7,030 nucleotides of DNA. Origin: an uncultured Brevinema sp. GTDB lineage: Bacteria > Spirochaetota > Brevinematia > Brevinematales > Brevinemataceae. This document shows, piece after piece, positions 6,227 to 7,030 of this stretch (position 1 is the first letter of the stretch; each line of letters starts with the position of its first letter). The position numbers and the translations under genes were made by a program. The DNA lies in contig CAMQSH010000103.1 in NCBI GenBank assembly GCA_947036575.1, positions 1 through 7,030 on the forward strand, written 5' to 3'. The notes beneath the pieces are model-generated. The model was given only the letters and a program-made list of their open reading frames with translations, ran no database searches and had not been told where the DNA came from.

Positions 6227-6255
6227 TTGACAAAAATAATAAAAACATATATAAT
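6227..6255 (+). promoter_or_regulatory. Perfect-consensus sigma-70 promoter of the Tyr-rich exported protein
   Basis: TTGACA (6227-6232), a 17-nt spacer and TATAAT (6250-6255): an exact textbook promoter. The start of transcription should be near 6262, leaving a leader of about 22 nt. The promoter lies inside the longer reading frame that opens at TTG 6227, which shows that this upstream extension is not translated. Strong constitutive expression is expected unless a regulator acts. Confidence 0.85.
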
Positions 6256-6270
6256 GTATTTACTGAATTT

Positions 6271-6275
6271 AAGGA
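6271..6275 (+). promoter_or_regulatory. Ribosome binding site of the Tyr-rich exported protein
   Basis: AAGGA lies 8 nt before the ATG at 6284 and just inside the predicted transcript, supporting this ATG over the in-frame ATG at 6254, which overlaps the -10 box. Confidence 0.75.
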
Positions 6276-6283
6276 TATTAATC

Positions 6284-7027
6284 ATGTTACAAATTTTATT
6301 AGCACTTTTTCTCTCTACATTATCATTTCCAGTACTATCATCTGCTCAAACAGACAATGAATACTATGCTACAGGAGAATACTACGATAATGAATATTAT
6401 ACTGAAGACACTTATACCGAAAGTGAATATTATGATGAAGATACTTATACTGCTGAAGAATATTACAATGATGCTGACTATACTACTGAAGAAGAGTATT
6501 ATAATGGAGAATATACCGAAGATACATATGATTATGAAACAGCACCTACAAAAGTATTAGAAGTTTTACCTACTACTGCTACTAATAAAACTATCTATAT
6601 GCCCCCATATAAAACACTTGATTTTAGAAACTTAAAAACTAAAAAAACACCAAAACTACTTAGCTCTGAAGGTATGCTAAAAAATTTAGATAAAAGTTAT
6701 TGGCTATTAAAATTTTATGGACATCCTGATATTACTATTTATAAATATATTGAATTATCTATTGAAGATTCTCAAATGAACATTCAACTTTTAGATTATA
6801 CAGATTCAGTTGTTGAAAATAATACCCACCAACTTACTCCTATAAAAATGTTTAAACCTAACGAAGGAATCTTTGCTTATCCAGATAAAAATGGTAATTT
6901 ATATTTTATGTACCTCAACCTATTCTTACCTCATTTATTAGCAATGAAAATGACAAGTTCTTTTGAAGAAGCTGAACTAATGTCTAAAAAAAGTCTTACT
7001 GAATTAGGCGTATTTGTATTAAGATAA
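6284..7027 (+). CDS. Predicted exported protein with Tyr/Glu/Asp-rich repeat region, unknown function
   Basis: I do not recognise this protein. The 247 residues begin with a hydrophobic signal-like segment (about 1-20, ending VLSSAQ), with likely cleavage near A21. There is no lipobox cysteine and, oddly, no Lys or Arg before the hydrophobic core. Residues 25-85 form a low-complexity region: 18 Tyr and 23 Asp/Glu in 61 residues, with no Lys, Arg or His. Its period is about 11 residues around EYYxEDTYTxE. A short Thr/Pro linker follows (86-100). The rest (about 101-247) is Lys-containing and looks folded, with alternating hydrophobic segments such as YWLLKFYG (139-146), YIELSI (155-160) and LYFMYLNLF (206-214). 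Its start (ATG 6284) is fixed by the promoter at 6227-6255 and by AAGGA. It stands alone, divergent from the transketolase operon. A surface or periplasmic location is inferred; no enzyme motif is visible. Confidence 0.8.
   Translation: MLQILLALFLSTLSFPVLSSAQTDNEYYATGEYYDNEYYTEDTYTESEYYDEDTYTAEEYYNDADYTTEEEYYNGEYTEDTYDYETAPTKVLEVLPTTATNKTIYMPPYKTLDFRNLKTKKTPKLLSSEGMLKNLDKSYWLLKFYGHPDITIYKYIELSIEDSQMNIQLLDYTDSVVENNTHQLTPIKMFKPNEGIFAYPDKNGNLYFMYLNLFLPHLLAMKMTSSFEEAELMSKKSLTELGVFVLR
6392..6526 (+). repeat. Four diverged in-frame 33-36 nt tandem repeats encoding EYY units
   Basis: Units at 6392-6424, 6425-6457, 6458-6493 (36 nt) and 6494-6526 each begin with a Glu-Tyr-Tyr codon trio, and most carry a second lone Tyr five or six residues later. 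They differ by synonymous changes as well as amino acid changes, so the array looks old and selected at the protein level rather than freshly slipped. Confidence 0.7.
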
Positions 7028-7030
7028 AAA

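Noticed and set aside
6357..6560. Open frame of 67 codons in another frame of the Tyr-rich repeat
   Set aside because: Its Met/Ile/Asn/Lys-rich sequence is the out-of-frame reading of the GAA-TAT-TAT repeats; no start signal supports it.
1..7030. Signs of a mobile island (integrase, IS ends, tRNA, att repeats, defence genes)
   Set aside because: None seen; composition is even by eye and the genes are mostly metabolic operons with normal signals.

Overview
The window is low-GC DNA (roughly 30% by eye). It looks like a chromosomal segment of a fermentative, probably anaerobic bacterium. It shows Shine-Dalgarno sequences ahead of nearly every gene, consensus-like sigma-70 promoters, intrinsic terminators, and several TTG/GTG starts. 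The decarboxylase genes and lipoprotein-type binding protein would suit low-GC Firmicutes, Fusobacteria or spirochaetes. The sequence does not settle the phylum, and I see no phage, IS element, CRISPR, rRNA or tRNA.

Layout, right to left because most genes lie on the minus strand. (1) 6284-7027, plus strand: a predicted exported protein with a Tyr/Glu/Asp-rich repeat region and an unrecognised C-terminal domain, behind a perfect-consensus promoter. (2) 6115-4327, minus: a two-gene operon for a split transketolase (N-terminal TPP-binding half, then C-terminal half), divergent from the Tyr-rich gene, with its own promoter and an intrinsic terminator at 4281-4314. (3) 4179-1854, minus: a three-gene polar amino acid ABC importer (lipoprotein binding protein, permease, ATPase), with an extended -10 promoter and a long hairpin terminator at 1786-1837. 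(4) 1636 to beyond the left edge, minus: oadA (carboxyltransferase subunit without a biotinyl domain) then oadG (cut by the window edge), the start of a sodium-pump oxaloacetate decarboxylase operon.

The three minus-strand operons each have their own promoter. The two complete ones each end in their own terminator, so they look like independent units of central metabolism and transport: pentose-phosphate sugar rearrangement, amino acid uptake, and oxaloacetate decarboxylation coupled to Na+ export. No gap without a gene exceeds about 220 bases.

The least explained items are the Tyr/Glu repeat protein, the unusual substrate-site residues in the split transketolase, and the architecture of the transketolase promoter (overlapping -10 boxes flanked by a 10-bp inverted repeat). 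Several apparent upstream starts were corrected with Shine-Dalgarno and promoter positions: the ATPase to 2582, the transketolase C-half to 5274, and the Tyr-rich protein to 6284. I did not find a convincing wholly new multi-gene system.
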